In this document: one piece after another, positions 24,669 through 33,200 of the stretch
Position numbering within the stretch: the first letter of the stretch is position 1
Layout of the letters: each line of letters starts with the position of its first letter
Source: Marinicella pacifica
GTDB lineage: Bacteria; Pseudomonadota; Gammaproteobacteria; Xanthomonadales; Marinicellaceae
Direction of reading: 5' to 3'
Assembly (NCBI RefSeq): GCF_014636635.1
Contig: NZ_BMEO01000007.1
Coordinates: 72,760 to 110,850, forward strand
Length of the DNA stretch: 38,091 nucleotides
Program-made: the position numbers and the translations under genes
The notes under the pieces: model-generated
The model's database searches: none
The model's input: only the letters and a program-made list of their open reading frames with translations
What the model was told of the DNA's origin: nothing

Positions 24669-25518
24669 CTTTTAACACCATCTCTTCACGCCAGACTTGC
24701 CGCTGACTGTAAACCTGTAAGCGTTCTACAAAACCATCACAACCTTTGACTTTGTCCTCTTCACTGCGTTGCCGATAATCCTTTAATAATTGTGAAAAGT
24801 CATCAATTTCACTGACCGTAATACCACAATAACCGGCCACCACCCAGGATTGTAATTCAATGGCGCCGTTAAAATCAGCAATTTCCGCCAGCACCGCTGC
24901 CTTGGTATCAATCATCGACCAGGGCATCCGCTGTCGCCCAAATTCGCTTTCCAGTTCCGCCATAATTTTTAACGCCTGATGGCCATTCCGACATTTTTTA
25001 TCTGGTTGTGTGGTCAGCATCCAGGCCCAGTCATTATATGCATATCTGACACCACGGATTTTCGCTTCGGAAAATAATTCATAGGCTTTTTGGCAGTCAA
25101 CCGTTTCACCGCCGACACCGTACACATGAAAATAGGCCAGACGATAAAAGGCATCGCCAATGCCCACATCTGCGGCTTGTTGCAGCCATTTCTTCGCCGC
25201 CGGCCATTTTTTATCGCGATATAACATCAGACCGGTTTCATACATGCCATGCGCATAACCCAGTTCGGCGGATTTTTCAAACCAGAGCTGCGCCGCCTGC
25301 TCATCCTGTGGGATGGTCTGGTATTCATTGTCCACGCCTTGTTTAAACAAGCTGCCAATAAAATAGGCCATTTCACCATCACCCTTTTGGACTTTTTCCA
25401 GCAAGGTTTCGGGAATCAATTCCTGATGAGCTATCTTACTTTGATCATCAGCAACAGGCTTTTCAGCCAAAGATGGTAAAGCCGTCAATAAGAATATAAT
25501 TGTCGGTATTTGTTTCAT
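24658..25518 (-). CDS. Exported Sel1-like (TPR) repeat protein
   Basis: A 286-residue exported protein. ATG at 25518 is chosen because it forms an ATGA overlap with the murD2 stop and opens a signal peptide (MKQIPTIIFLLTALPSLA). Sel1-type helical repeats are visible at EQAAQLWFEKSAELGYAHGMYETG, KKWPAAKKWLQQAADVGIGDAFYRLAYFH and CQKAYELFSEAKIRGVRYAYND. Such proteins are scaffolds for protein contacts; its place directly after murD2 suggests, but does not show, an envelope role. Confidence 0.82.
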   Translation of the reverse strand: MKQIPTIIFLLTALPSLAEKPVADDQSKIAHQELIPETLLEKVQKGDGEMAYFIGSLFKQGVDNEYQTIPQDEQAAQLWFEKSAELGYAHGMYETGLMLYRDKKWPAAKKWLQQAADVGIGDAFYRLAYFHVYGVGGETVDCQKAYELFSEAKIRGVRYAYNDWAWMLTTQPDKKCRNGHQALKIMAELESEFGRQRMPWSMIDTKAAVLAEIADFNGAIELQSWVVAGYCGITVSEIDDFSQLLKDYRQRSEEDKVKGCDGFVERLQVYSQRQVWREEMVLKDDE

Positions 25519-26840
25519 GATTGTGAAAATTCCTGAATCCATTGACTAAATTGTTCACCGCGGTCCTGATAATCTCTAAATGCATCAAAACTCGGCGCAC
25601 CCGGCGAGAGTAAAATACAGTCTCCTGCCTGAGTGATTTCAAGGGCTTTTTCAGCAGCTGACCGAAGCGTATCCACCAGTAAAAGCTTAATTATAACATT
25701 GTGTTGTTGCAGGGTTTGTGAAATACGTTCACCATTGGCACCGCTACAGATAACCAGCTTGGGCGGTTTATCGGCTATTTTCTCAGCAAACCAGCGCCAG
25801 TCCACGCCGCGCTCATAGCCACCCACCAGTAACACGGTATTTTTAATCGGTACTGTCTGTAAAGCCGCCCAGGTGGCATGGGGCGTCGTTGCGATACTGT
25901 CGTTTATCACTTGCACACCTTTAAAATTACCCAGGCTTTGTAAGCGATGCGGTAAGGGCGGGCAGTGTTTGACCGCATTCAAAGCCGTTTTAACATCCAA
26001 ACCAAGCACCTTTAGCACGGTTAACATCGCTGCCAAATTCTGCAAATTATGTGCACCTTTCAACAACCAGCCCGCAGTGGATAATAAGGCTTTGTCCTGA
26101 AACATTAGGACATCATCCATCACATAAAATCCGGACAGATGATTAAACAAAGTCACAGATTTCAGTACCCACTGTTTTTGCCACTGTCGGCTGTTGTCAT
26201 CTTGCGCGTTAATCAGGGCTTGTTTTGATTCAGCCAATAAACGCCATTTGTCGCGATGGTAGGTTTTTTCATCACCATGCCAATCCAAATGCTCTGAATA
26301 AAGATTTAATAACACTGCGATATCAGCTTGAATGGCACCGTCTTGGGCCTGATAACTGGAGGTTTCTAAAACAACCACATCATAATCGCTATCGCAGGCG
26401 ATTAACGGTGTACCGAAATTACCGGCAATCACCACCCGAAGTCCATACGCCTTTAAAGCCTGATGCAATAAATAACAAGCGGTGCTTTTGCCCTTGGTGC
26501 CGGTGATGGCGACAATGGTTGGACGCTTATCCACACGGTTCAGTTCATTGCTAAACCACAAAGCCGAGGCACTGATTATCTTGGCCTGACATTCTTGTAC
26601 CGCCGCCTGATAAGGACTGATACCGGGTGATTTAATCACCACATCGAATTGATTCAATAACTCAGCGGTGACGGTTTGGTGATTAAACCTGGCGTCGGCC
26701 GCATCCGCTTCCTTGTCAGGACATAACACCGTCAGCTTTAATTCAGGTAAATGGTGCTGCAGATACTCAACCGTGGCCCGGCCTTCCACACCATAGCCCC
26801 ATATTGCCACCTTTTGATTGTTTAAATGTTCTAATTTCAT
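25515..26840 (-). CDS. murD2: UDP-MurNAc-L-alanine--L-glutamate ligase (MurD2)
   Basis: A 441-residue Mur ligase. The N-terminal Rossmann part has VAIWGYGVEGRATVEYL, the ATP loop is G114-T-K-G-K-S-T120, and later motifs are NLYSEHLDWHGDEKTYHRDKW, the VINDSIATTP segment and LLSPGAPSFDAF. Conventional MurD has GTNGKST and joins D-glutamate; the neighbouring murL gene indicates the MurD2 type, which adds L-glutamate before MurL inverts it. The ATG at 26840 is chosen because it overlaps the murL stop by ATGA. Whether a conventional MurD/MurI also exists cannot be seen here. Confidence 0.85.
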   Translation of the reverse strand: MKLEHLNNQKVAIWGYGVEGRATVEYLQHHLPELKLTVLCPDKEADAADARFNHQTVTAELLNQFDVVIKSPGISPYQAAVQECQAKIISASALWFSNELNRVDKRPTIVAITGTKGKSTACYLLHQALKAYGLRVVIAGNFGTPLIACDSDYDVVVLETSSYQAQDGAIQADIAVLLNLYSEHLDWHGDEKTYHRDKWRLLAESKQALINAQDDNSRQWQKQWVLKSVTLFNHLSGFYVMDDVLMFQDKALLSTAGWLLKGAHNLQNLAAMLTVLKVLGLDVKTALNAVKHCPPLPHRLQSLGNFKGVQVINDSIATTPHATWAALQTVPIKNTVLLVGGYERGVDWRWFAEKIADKPPKLVICSGANGERISQTLQQHNVIIKLLLVDTLRSAAEKALEITQAGDCILLSPGAPSFDAFRDYQDRGEQFSQWIQEFSQS

Positions 26841-28192
26841 GACCAATGAACCGACGACAAGTCCCGTTTACTCGGTAAGAAATACGGCTGTTGCTTAGCC
26901 ATTAAGGCTTCGATATCTGATTGACTGACAGTGGGCACTTGTTGTGTCCAATACTGTAAACTCTTTTGCTTTTGCCAATCTTCGTGGTCTTTAAGCAAAG
27001 TCAAGGCTGCTCGCATCTCCAAGGCCTCACCGACACATTCAAAAGGCTTATCACCCTCAAGGCCGAATAAGGCCATGAATAAAAACCATAGTTCTTTATC
27101 CGCCAATAAGTCATGCCCAAAGATTGCCAGTAACTGCTGCCGGGATATAAACGGCGCCAGACAGACAAACACAAAGGCACATTTCGGGCATTGACCACAC
27201 CACCGGCCGTTTTCATTGCGTGAACCACCTAAATGAAAATTTCGGTTACAACTGGAAAAAACCTCGAAATACTGCGGATAACGACTAAATTCTTGCACAA
27301 TCGTCAGTTCTGAATAAGGGCGCAGTATCGAATAATAATCCACGGCCGAGCCCAGACTTTCAGTCAGCACTTCACGGTATTGCTGTTCAAAGGCCCAGGA
27401 TTTTGAGTACTGATGATTTACCCATTGGCCATTATCGGCTTTAACATTGCCGACATCGGCGGAACACTCATTGCTAAAAGCAACGCTATCGAAACCGCCC
27501 AGTAAAGCCGTTAAAACCGCCACGACACTGTTAATCGCCGTAATCGGGACATGGCCGTTATAAGCGCCTTGCTCAGCGACCTGTTTTAAACGCGCATCCA
27601 CCCGGCGTTTAATCTGAATCAGCGGTAATTCAGTGGCTTTCGACACCTGTTGAATCAACTCAGAAGAACCCACCTGAAATAAAGTCACATCTTCACCGGC
27701 CTGACGCAATCGTTCAATCGTGACCAAAGAATCCTTACCACCACCAATCGGCACCAAAGACCTGCCCGGCAGAGTTAAGTTATCCGAATGCTTGTGATTA
27801 TGAACCTGGCCTGGAAACTGAATATGCGACAACCAGCCTAAATCGTTCTCATGGGCCAGTTCCGCCAAACCCGCCTGCCAGGTATCGGCGAGCCACCGGG
27901 CTTCGGTTTCGCACGGTTGTTCATGTTCAAACTGAATCTCAGCGGCCAGATTGGTTTTATAATAACTGACACCGGCCATCCAGAATATATGCTGCACCGC
28001 CCGGTTAACCGCAATCAACCAAGTATTGCGCTGCGCATCATCTAACCACGGCTGTTGTAATAAAGCCGCCGGAAACACCAATTGTTCCTGAAAATCACCA
28101 AACCGACTGTCCTGATAATTCAGTGTTAAGACACCGGTTTCGGCGTCAAAGAAAGCCTGCTTAAAAGTAAAAGTAGAATCAGCCGCCGTCAC
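26837..28192 (-). CDS. murL: UDP-MurNAc-L-Ala-L-Glu epimerase (MurL)
   Basis: A 451-residue cytoplasmic enzyme. MurL uses ATP to convert the terminal L-Glu of UDP-MurNAc-L-Ala-L-Glu to D-Glu, replacing the glutamate racemase route. The PP-loop-like motif is SLVPIGGGKDSLVTIERL near residue 150; further conserved stretches are FSNECSADVGN, HQYSKSWAFEQQ and the cysteine-bearing WCGQCPKCAFVF near residue 340. The start is GTG at 28192, four bases after the pmbA stop and preceded by AAGAG. Directly coupled to murD2. Confidence 0.9.
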   Translation of the reverse strand: MTAADSTFTFKQAFFDAETGVLTLNYQDSRFGDFQEQLVFPAALLQQPWLDDAQRNTWLIAVNRAVQHIFWMAGVSYYKTNLAAEIQFEHEQPCETEARWLADTWQAGLAELAHENDLGWLSHIQFPGQVHNHKHSDNLTLPGRSLVPIGGGKDSLVTIERLRQAGEDVTLFQVGSSELIQQVSKATELPLIQIKRRVDARLKQVAEQGAYNGHVPITAINSVVAVLTALLGGFDSVAFSNECSADVGNVKADNGQWVNHQYSKSWAFEQQYREVLTESLGSAVDYYSILRPYSELTIVQEFSRYPQYFEVFSSCNRNFHLGGSRNENGRWCGQCPKCAFVFVCLAPFISRQQLLAIFGHDLLADKELWFLFMALFGLEGDKPFECVGEALEMRAALTLLKDHEDWQKQKSLQYWTQQVPTVSQSDIEALMAKQQPYFLPSKRDLSSVHWS

Positions 28193-28196
28193 GCTC

Positions 28197-29510
28197 TTAA
28201 TCCCCGGCGATGGTCATGCCATCCACCAGCCAGGCGCCGGTGTGGATTTTACTGCGCCGATCGATATCCGCGCCCACCGCCCGCAAGTTCTTAAACATGT
28301 CTTTTAAATGTCCGGCAATGGTCATTTCACTGATGGGGAAAGCGATTTGGCCATCCTCGACCCAGAAACCCGACGCCCCGCGCGAGTAATCGCCGGTCAC
28401 CGTATTCACACCTTGCCCCATTAACGACGTGACTAAAAAGCCGCGATCCATGTCTTTGACTAAATCGGCTGTGGTCGCTGCCTCCACCATTAAATTATGG
28501 GCACCACCACCATGACCGGTGGGCTGTGAATTTAATCGACGGGCTGAATAAAGCGACAGCATAAAGCCTTTCAACACACCGTGATCAATTAAAGTTCTGG
28601 GTTTGGTGGCGATGCCGTTACTGTCAAAATTCCGGCTACCGAAACCACCCGGGATAAAGGGATCTTCCTGAATAGAAAACCACTCGGGAAATAACTGGGT
28701 ATTTAAATCATCTTTGAGAAAACTGGCTTCCTGATACAGCGCACTGCCACTGATGGCTGACAGCATATGTCCAATCAGGGTTTTACTCATGGCCGGATCG
28801 AACAACACCGGCACCTGTTGAGATTTGACTTGCCGTGAACCCAATTGCGCGACACTGCGACCGACCGCTTTAGCGCCCATGATTTCAGCGTCCATTAACT
28901 GCCGGTAATCTCGCACTGCATCCCACCAGTATTCACGCTCCATCTCACCATGTTCTTTGGCAATCGCCACCACACTGGCCGAGGCATTACTGCCGCGTTT
29001 TTCACCGAGAAAGCCGTCACTGGTGGCGTAAATCGCATATCCGTCACCGACTTCCACATTGGCCTCATCGACCACCACATCGGCCTGTTTATCCGCCGCT
29101 TCAGCCCGCGCACCTTCGGTGGCAGTCAGGGCATATTGAATCAAAGTATCGGGCTCATAAGGGTTGTCATGAGCGGTCTGTAAATTTTTAAAATCAGTGG
29201 CCAGTAAATCCTTATCGGCCAATCCCGCCGCCTCATCCGGCGCGGTTAAGGCCGCAATGGCCAGGGCTTTTTCAATGGTCAACGCAATACTGTCTTCATT
29301 CACCACCGCCGTTGAGGCGCTGCCCTTGGCGCCGTTTTTGTACACCGTTAAGCTGAAGGATTTATCATTGTTATTTTCAATGGTATCCACCTCACCCTGG
29401 CGGCAACTGACGCTGATACCACTGCCTTCGGCGTAACTTATTTCTGCCGCATCGGCACCTTTGTGCTTGACTGTTTCGAGAACTTTTGTGACGATATCTG
29501 TTTGTTTCAT
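28197..29510 (-). CDS. pmbA: Metalloprotease PmbA/TldE
   Basis: A 437-residue protein, the TldE half of the TldD/TldE heterodimeric protease that matures small peptides such as microcins and helps degrade CcdA. Family features are AEISYAEGSGISVSCRQGEVDTIE, NASASVVAIAKEHGEMEREYWWD, FDPAMSKTLIGHMLSAISGSALYQEASFL and TGDYSRGASGFWVEDGQI. Its partner TldD is not in the window. It is divergent from darP with 14 bases between the starts, the same neighbourhood as E. coli yjgA-pmbA. Confidence 0.94.
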   Translation of the reverse strand: MKQTDIVTKVLETVKHKGADAAEISYAEGSGISVSCRQGEVDTIENNNDKSFSLTVYKNGAKGSASTAVVNEDSIALTIEKALAIAALTAPDEAAGLADKDLLATDFKNLQTAHDNPYEPDTLIQYALTATEGARAEAADKQADVVVDEANVEVGDGYAIYATSDGFLGEKRGSNASASVVAIAKEHGEMEREYWWDAVRDYRQLMDAEIMGAKAVGRSVAQLGSRQVKSQQVPVLFDPAMSKTLIGHMLSAISGSALYQEASFLKDDLNTQLFPEWFSIQEDPFIPGGFGSRNFDSNGIATKPRTLIDHGVLKGFMLSLYSARRLNSQPTGHGGGAHNLMVEAATTADLVKDMDRGFLVTSLMGQGVNTVTGDYSRGASGFWVEDGQIAFPISEMTIAGHLKDMFKNLRAVGADIDRRSKIHTGAWLVDGMTIAGD

Positions 29511-29524
29511 ACCTGAGCCGTTTT

Positions 29525-30076
29525 ATGTCTAATAAAGACCAGTCGCCTGATAACGACCAATCCGCTGAAAATACCATAAGCAAAACCCAGCTTAAAAAAC
29601 AGGCCCACCGTCTGCAGGACCTGGCCCGGGAAATTGCTGAGATGCCGGTATCCAAGCGTGACGCCCTGGATTTACCACCGGCACTGTTAGCGGCCATTGA
29701 TGAATCCAAACGCATCACCAGCCACATCGCAGCCAAAAGGCACACCCAATACATGGGTAAACTGCTGGCCAACTGCGATTATCAAAGCATTGAACAACAG
29801 ATGCAACAAGATGAGGCCAAAAACGCCCATTTTCAAGTCAGAGACGCCATCATTAACCAATGGCTCGACGCCTTCAAAGACCACGAAAAAGCACTCAACG
29901 CCCACCTCTACGACACCTACCCCCACGAAACCCTCAACGAACTCCGCAACCTGATCCGCAATTACCGCAAAAAACCCGAACCACCCCACTCCAAAAAACT
30001 CTTCAAAGCCTTGCGGGAATTAGATAACCAAGAGCCGCTACCGCCGGTGGGTCAGTTGGGGATTATGTTGTCATAA
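29525..30076 (+). CDS. darP: Ribosome-associated protein DarP/YjgA
   Basis: A 183-residue member of the DUF615/YjgA family, a late 50S-assembly factor. The conserved SKTQLKKQAHRLQDLAREIAEMP, the DESKRITSHIAAKRHTQYMGKLL segment and LRNLIRNYRKK near the C-terminus are all present. Divergent neighbour of pmbA. The intergenic space is only 14 bases, so the two promoters overlap each other's coding regions. Confidence 0.94.
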   Translation: MSNKDQSPDNDQSAENTISKTQLKKQAHRLQDLAREIAEMPVSKRDALDLPPALLAAIDESKRITSHIAAKRHTQYMGKLLANCDYQSIEQQMQQDEAKNAHFQVRDAIINQWLDAFKDHEKALNAHLYDTYPHETLNELRNLIRNYRKKPEPPHSKKLFKALRELDNQEPLPPVGQLGIMLS

Positions 30077-30158
30077 ATAATAAATATTTATCATTAGTTA
30101 AGATAAAAAGAGTCTACTTAATACCATGAAACACCTAACGACATCAGAGTGAATGCCC

Positions 30159-30214
30159 TTGTTAATTTTTTTATAAATTGCTATTATGTGTATATATTTT
30201 ATTTATATACACAT
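30159..30214 (+). promoter_or_regulatory. vapBC promoter with 11-bp-arm palindromic operator
   Basis: TTGTTA (30159-30164), a 17-base spacer and TATTAT (30182-30187). A perfect inverted repeat, ATGTGTATATA (30186-30196) and TATATACACAT (30204-30214) around seven bases, overlaps the -10 end and the transcription start. A VapB or VapBC complex bound there would block transcription. Confidence 0.8.
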
Positions 30215-30224
30215 TAGGTGATTT

Positions 30225-30416
30225 ATGAGAACCAACATTGTAATTGATGACAAACTAATGGCAGACGCCCTCAAAGCCACAGGATTACAAACTAAAAGAG
30301 AAGCTGTTGAAATGGGATTAAAATTGCTTGTGAAACGCCAAAAACAGCAAGCCATAAGAAAGCTACGAGGGCAAATTAAATGGGAAGGTAACCTGGATGA
30401 AATGCGTGGTGCTTAA
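30225..30416 (+). CDS. vapB: VapB-type antitoxin
   Basis: A 63-residue antitoxin of the VapB (PF09957) type: RTNIVIDDKLMADALKATG followed by TKREAVEMGLKLLVKR, a ribbon-helix-helix DNA-binding unit, then a C-terminal toxin-binding tail. The stop shares one base with the vapC start (TAATG). AGGTG lies six bases before the ATG. Confidence 0.92.
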   Translation: MRTNIVIDDKLMADALKATGLQTKREAVEMGLKLLVKRQKQQAIRKLRGQIKWEGNLDEMRGA

Positions 30417-30814
30417 TGATTATTGCCGATACCAGCATTTGGATAGATTACTTTAACGGTGTTGACAGCCAATTCACCGATGCCTTAGATAGTGGACTAA
30501 CAGATGGTGTGATTGCCATTGGCGATATAATATTTTTAGAAATCCTCCAAGGGTTTAAAAGTGATAAAGATTATAATTTAGCCAAAAAATCCTTAAGCAC
30601 CCTGGAACGATTTGAAATGTTTGGTCACAACCAGGTATTAAAAGCAGCCAGTAATTACCGAAAACTCAGAAAGAAAGGGATAACCATTCGAAAAACAAAT
30701 GATGTCATTATTGCCACTTTTTGCATCGAAAATAAAATGCCTCTTCTTTATCTCGATAAAGACTTCAAGCCTTTTGTGAGATACCTTGGCTTAATCGATG
30801 GTTTTAAAAAATAA
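30416..30814 (+). CDS. vapC: VapC-type PIN-domain ribonuclease toxin
   Basis: A 132-residue PIN-domain nuclease. The acidic metal-binding residues are Asp5 (MIIADTSIWIDYF), Glu42 (FLEILQG), Asp96 (KTNDVIIA) and Asp114/Asp116 (YLDKDF). VapC toxins usually cut tRNA or rRNA. Translationally coupled to vapB. AT-rich relative to darP. Confidence 0.93.
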   Translation: MIIADTSIWIDYFNGVDSQFTDALDSGLTDGVIAIGDIIFLEILQGFKSDKDYNLAKKSLSTLERFEMFGHNQVLKAASNYRKLRKKGITIRKTNDVIIATFCIENKMPLLYLDKDFKPFVRYLGLIDGFKK

Positions 30815-31033
30815 CAACTTATTAAATACGCATCTTAATCCAGTTTTAAGGCTTAAATCACCTTTTGAGTAATTCACCAGGTCTTATCGGTAATTAAGCC
30901 CCACTTTACCGAAGATTTTTACACTTATATCTTTATCCGCTATCTACAAGCCAACACCAGAGATGGTTTACAGCGGCCATTCTGGGTCAATCACTCCATT
31001 ATAAACATTTTCTAACCCATCACCTGAGAATAT

Positions 31034-31062
31034 TTGACAATCAAAACCCCGCCAGTCATGAT
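31034..31062 (+). promoter_or_regulatory. Candidate promoter of the S9 peptidase
   Basis: TTGACA (31034-31039), a 17-base spacer and CATGAT (31057-31062), 29 bases before the ATG at 31092, which itself follows GGAGG. The rest of the interval from 30815 holds nothing I can name. Confidence 0.5.
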
Positions 31063-31091
31063 ATCACTTCAAAATTGACGGAGGATAACCG

Positions 31092-32993
31092 ATGCACAAA
31101 CATATTTTATTACTTTCACTTGGGCTGAGTTTACTGCTCAGTGGCTGCCAACAACCGGCGGAAAAACCGACCGCCGCTGCCGATAACTTTAAAACTTACT
31201 CGGCGGAAGAATTTTTCCAGACCACCTCGGTTTTTGGCTCATCCATTAACCATGACCAGACGGCGGTTTTGGTCAGCAGCGATGAAAGCGGGATTTTCAA
31301 TGCCTATAAAGTGGCACTGGATGGCTCCGGCAAAGAAGCCTTAACCCATTCAACCGATGAATCGATTTATGTCAACAGCTGGTTCCCCAACGATGACCGC
31401 ATTCTTTATAACGCCGATCAGGGCGGCAATGAATTGGACCATGTCTATGTCCGTGAAGAAGACGGGCGCGTAACAGACCTGACGCCCGGTGAGGGCTTAA
31501 AAGCCAGCTTTGCCGGTTGGCATGAAGATGACCAACAGTTCTACATCAACAGCAACGAACGGAACCCCAAATTCTTTGATTTATACCGTTATCAGGTCGA
31601 TGATTATACCCGTGAAATGGTTTATCAAAACGACAGCGGCTATCAGTTAGGCGATATCAGTCCCGATGGCCGCTGGCTGGCCTTATCCAAAACCAACAGC
31701 AATGCCGATTCAGATATTTATCTGGTTGACCTCAATGACAGCGACGCCGAGCCACAGCTGATTGCCGGCGATGCACCTGAAGATGTGGCGCATGGTATTT
31801 ACACCTTTACGCCGGACAGCCAACAATTAATTTATGGCAGCAATGCCAACAGCGAATTTAACCAGGCCATGGCCTATGATTTAGCTGATGCCAGCCACAA
31901 CGTCAGCTACACCGCCGACTGGGATGTCAGTTTCACCTACTTTTCAGAAGACGGTCAATACCGCGTCACCGGTATTAATCAGGATGCCCAAACGGTCCTG
32001 GATATCGTTAACACCGAAACCGGTGAAGCGCTTAATATTCCCAATTTACCGGCCGGTGATTTACGCGGGGTTAATTTCAGTGATGATTCAAGCACCCTGG
32101 TGTTTTATCTGAACTCAGACACCTCGCCGTCTAATCTCTACACCTACACACCGGGTGACAATTCAGCCACACGACTGACCAGCACCGGCAACCCGGATAT
32201 TAATGAAGACCATCTGGTGGCCGGTGAAGTCAGACGCTTTGAGAGTTTTGACGGCTTAGAAATCCCCGGCATTCTTTATAAACCGAAACAAGCCGCTTAC
32301 GAACAAGTTCCGGCACTGGTCTTTATCCACGGCGGACCGGGTGGTCAGTCACGTTTTGGTTATTCAGCGCTCACCCAACACCTGGTCAACAACGGTTATG
32401 CCATCTTTAAAATCAACAACCGCGGCTCCAGCGGGTACGGTAAGACCTTCTTTCACCTCGATGATAAAAAGCACGGCGACCACGACCTTAAAGACGTGGT
32501 TTATAACAAGAAATATTTACAATCCCTCGATTGGGTCGATGCCGATAAAATCGGCGTGATGGGCGGCAGTTATGGCGGCTACCTGACCATGGCAGCCATG
32601 GCCTTCACCGATGAATTTGACGTCGGCATCAATATCTTCGGCGTCACCAACTGGGTGCGCACCCTGAAAAGTATTCCGCCGTACTGGGAAGCCTTTAAAA
32701 AATCACTCTATGATGAACTGGGTGACCCTGAGACCGATGGAGAACGGCTGTACAACATCTCGCCGGTGTTCTTCGGTCATCAGGTGAAAAACCCCGTTCT
32801 GGTGGTACAAGGCGCCAATGACCCGCGGGTTCTGCAGGTGGAAAGCGATGAAATGGTGGAAGCCATCCGCAGCGCCGGCACCCACGTGGAATACCTGTTA
32901 TTCGACGATGAAGGCCACGGTTTTAGCAAAAAAGAAAACCGCATCCAAGCCTCCCAAAAATACCTCGAATTTCTCGACAAGTTTTTACGGTAG
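31092..32993 (+). CDS. S9-family prolyl oligopeptidase-type lipoprotein
   Basis: A 633-residue secreted lipoprotein. The signal peptide ends in the lipobox LLSG-C19. Residues about 35-380 form a WD-like beta-propeller (repeats such as SVFGSSINHDQTAVLVSSD and GDISPDGRWLALSK). The alpha/beta-hydrolase domain has the catalytic triad Ser493 (GGSYGGY), Asp577 (QGANDPRV) and His609 (DDEGHGF). S9 enzymes of this type trim peptides; DPP4-like or acylaminoacyl specificity cannot be told from sequence. GGAGG lies just upstream. Confidence 0.93.
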   Translation: MHKHILLLSLGLSLLLSGCQQPAEKPTAAADNFKTYSAEEFFQTTSVFGSSINHDQTAVLVSSDESGIFNAYKVALDGSGKEALTHSTDESIYVNSWFPNDDRILYNADQGGNELDHVYVREEDGRVTDLTPGEGLKASFAGWHEDDQQFYINSNERNPKFFDLYRYQVDDYTREMVYQNDSGYQLGDISPDGRWLALSKTNSNADSDIYLVDLNDSDAEPQLIAGDAPEDVAHGIYTFTPDSQQLIYGSNANSEFNQAMAYDLADASHNVSYTADWDVSFTYFSEDGQYRVTGINQDAQTVLDIVNTETGEALNIPNLPAGDLRGVNFSDDSSTLVFYLNSDTSPSNLYTYTPGDNSATRLTSTGNPDINEDHLVAGEVRRFESFDGLEIPGILYKPKQAAYEQVPALVFIHGGPGGQSRFGYSALTQHLVNNGYAIFKINNRGSSGYGKTFFHLDDKKHGDHDLKDVVYNKKYLQSLDWVDADKIGVMGGSYGGYLTMAAMAFTDEFDVGINIFGVTNWVRTLKSIPPYWEAFKKSLYDELGDPETDGERLYNISPVFFGHQVKNPVLVVQGANDPRVLQVESDEMVEAIRSAGTHVEYLLFDDEGHGFSKKENRIQASQKYLEFLDKFLR

Positions 32994-33010
32994 ATTTGAG
33001 AACATTCCCT

Positions 33011-33036
33011 CGTTCCCACGCACTGGCGTGGGAACG
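33011..33036. repeat. REP-like palindrome
   Basis: CGTTCCCACGC (33011-33021) and GCGTGGGAACG (33026-33036) are exact inverted repeats around ACTG, 17 bases after the S9 peptidase stop. The same unit recurs at 34585-34609. Confidence 0.75.
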
Positions 33037-33110
33037 CCTATTTACGCATGAAGGGCGGGCTTTACCCCCCCCAATTAATGGTTATCTGTTTGTTGTATAA
33101 ATTCAGCCAT

Positions 33111-33181
33111 GTAGGGTCGGCTCTGCCCACCTTGTATGTTGACAAGTTATCATTGATTTAGGTGGGCAAAGCACACCCTAC
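33111..33181. repeat. 71-bp imperfect inverted-repeat element
   Basis: GTAGGGTCGGCTCTGCCCACC (33111-33131) and GGTGGGCAAAGCACACCCTAC (33161-33181) pair over 21 bases with a few mismatches. It lies between the convergent S9 peptidase and M19 dipeptidase genes and has no T tract. Confidence 0.65.
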
Positions 33182-33200
33182 TGTTTGCCATGAATATGTT

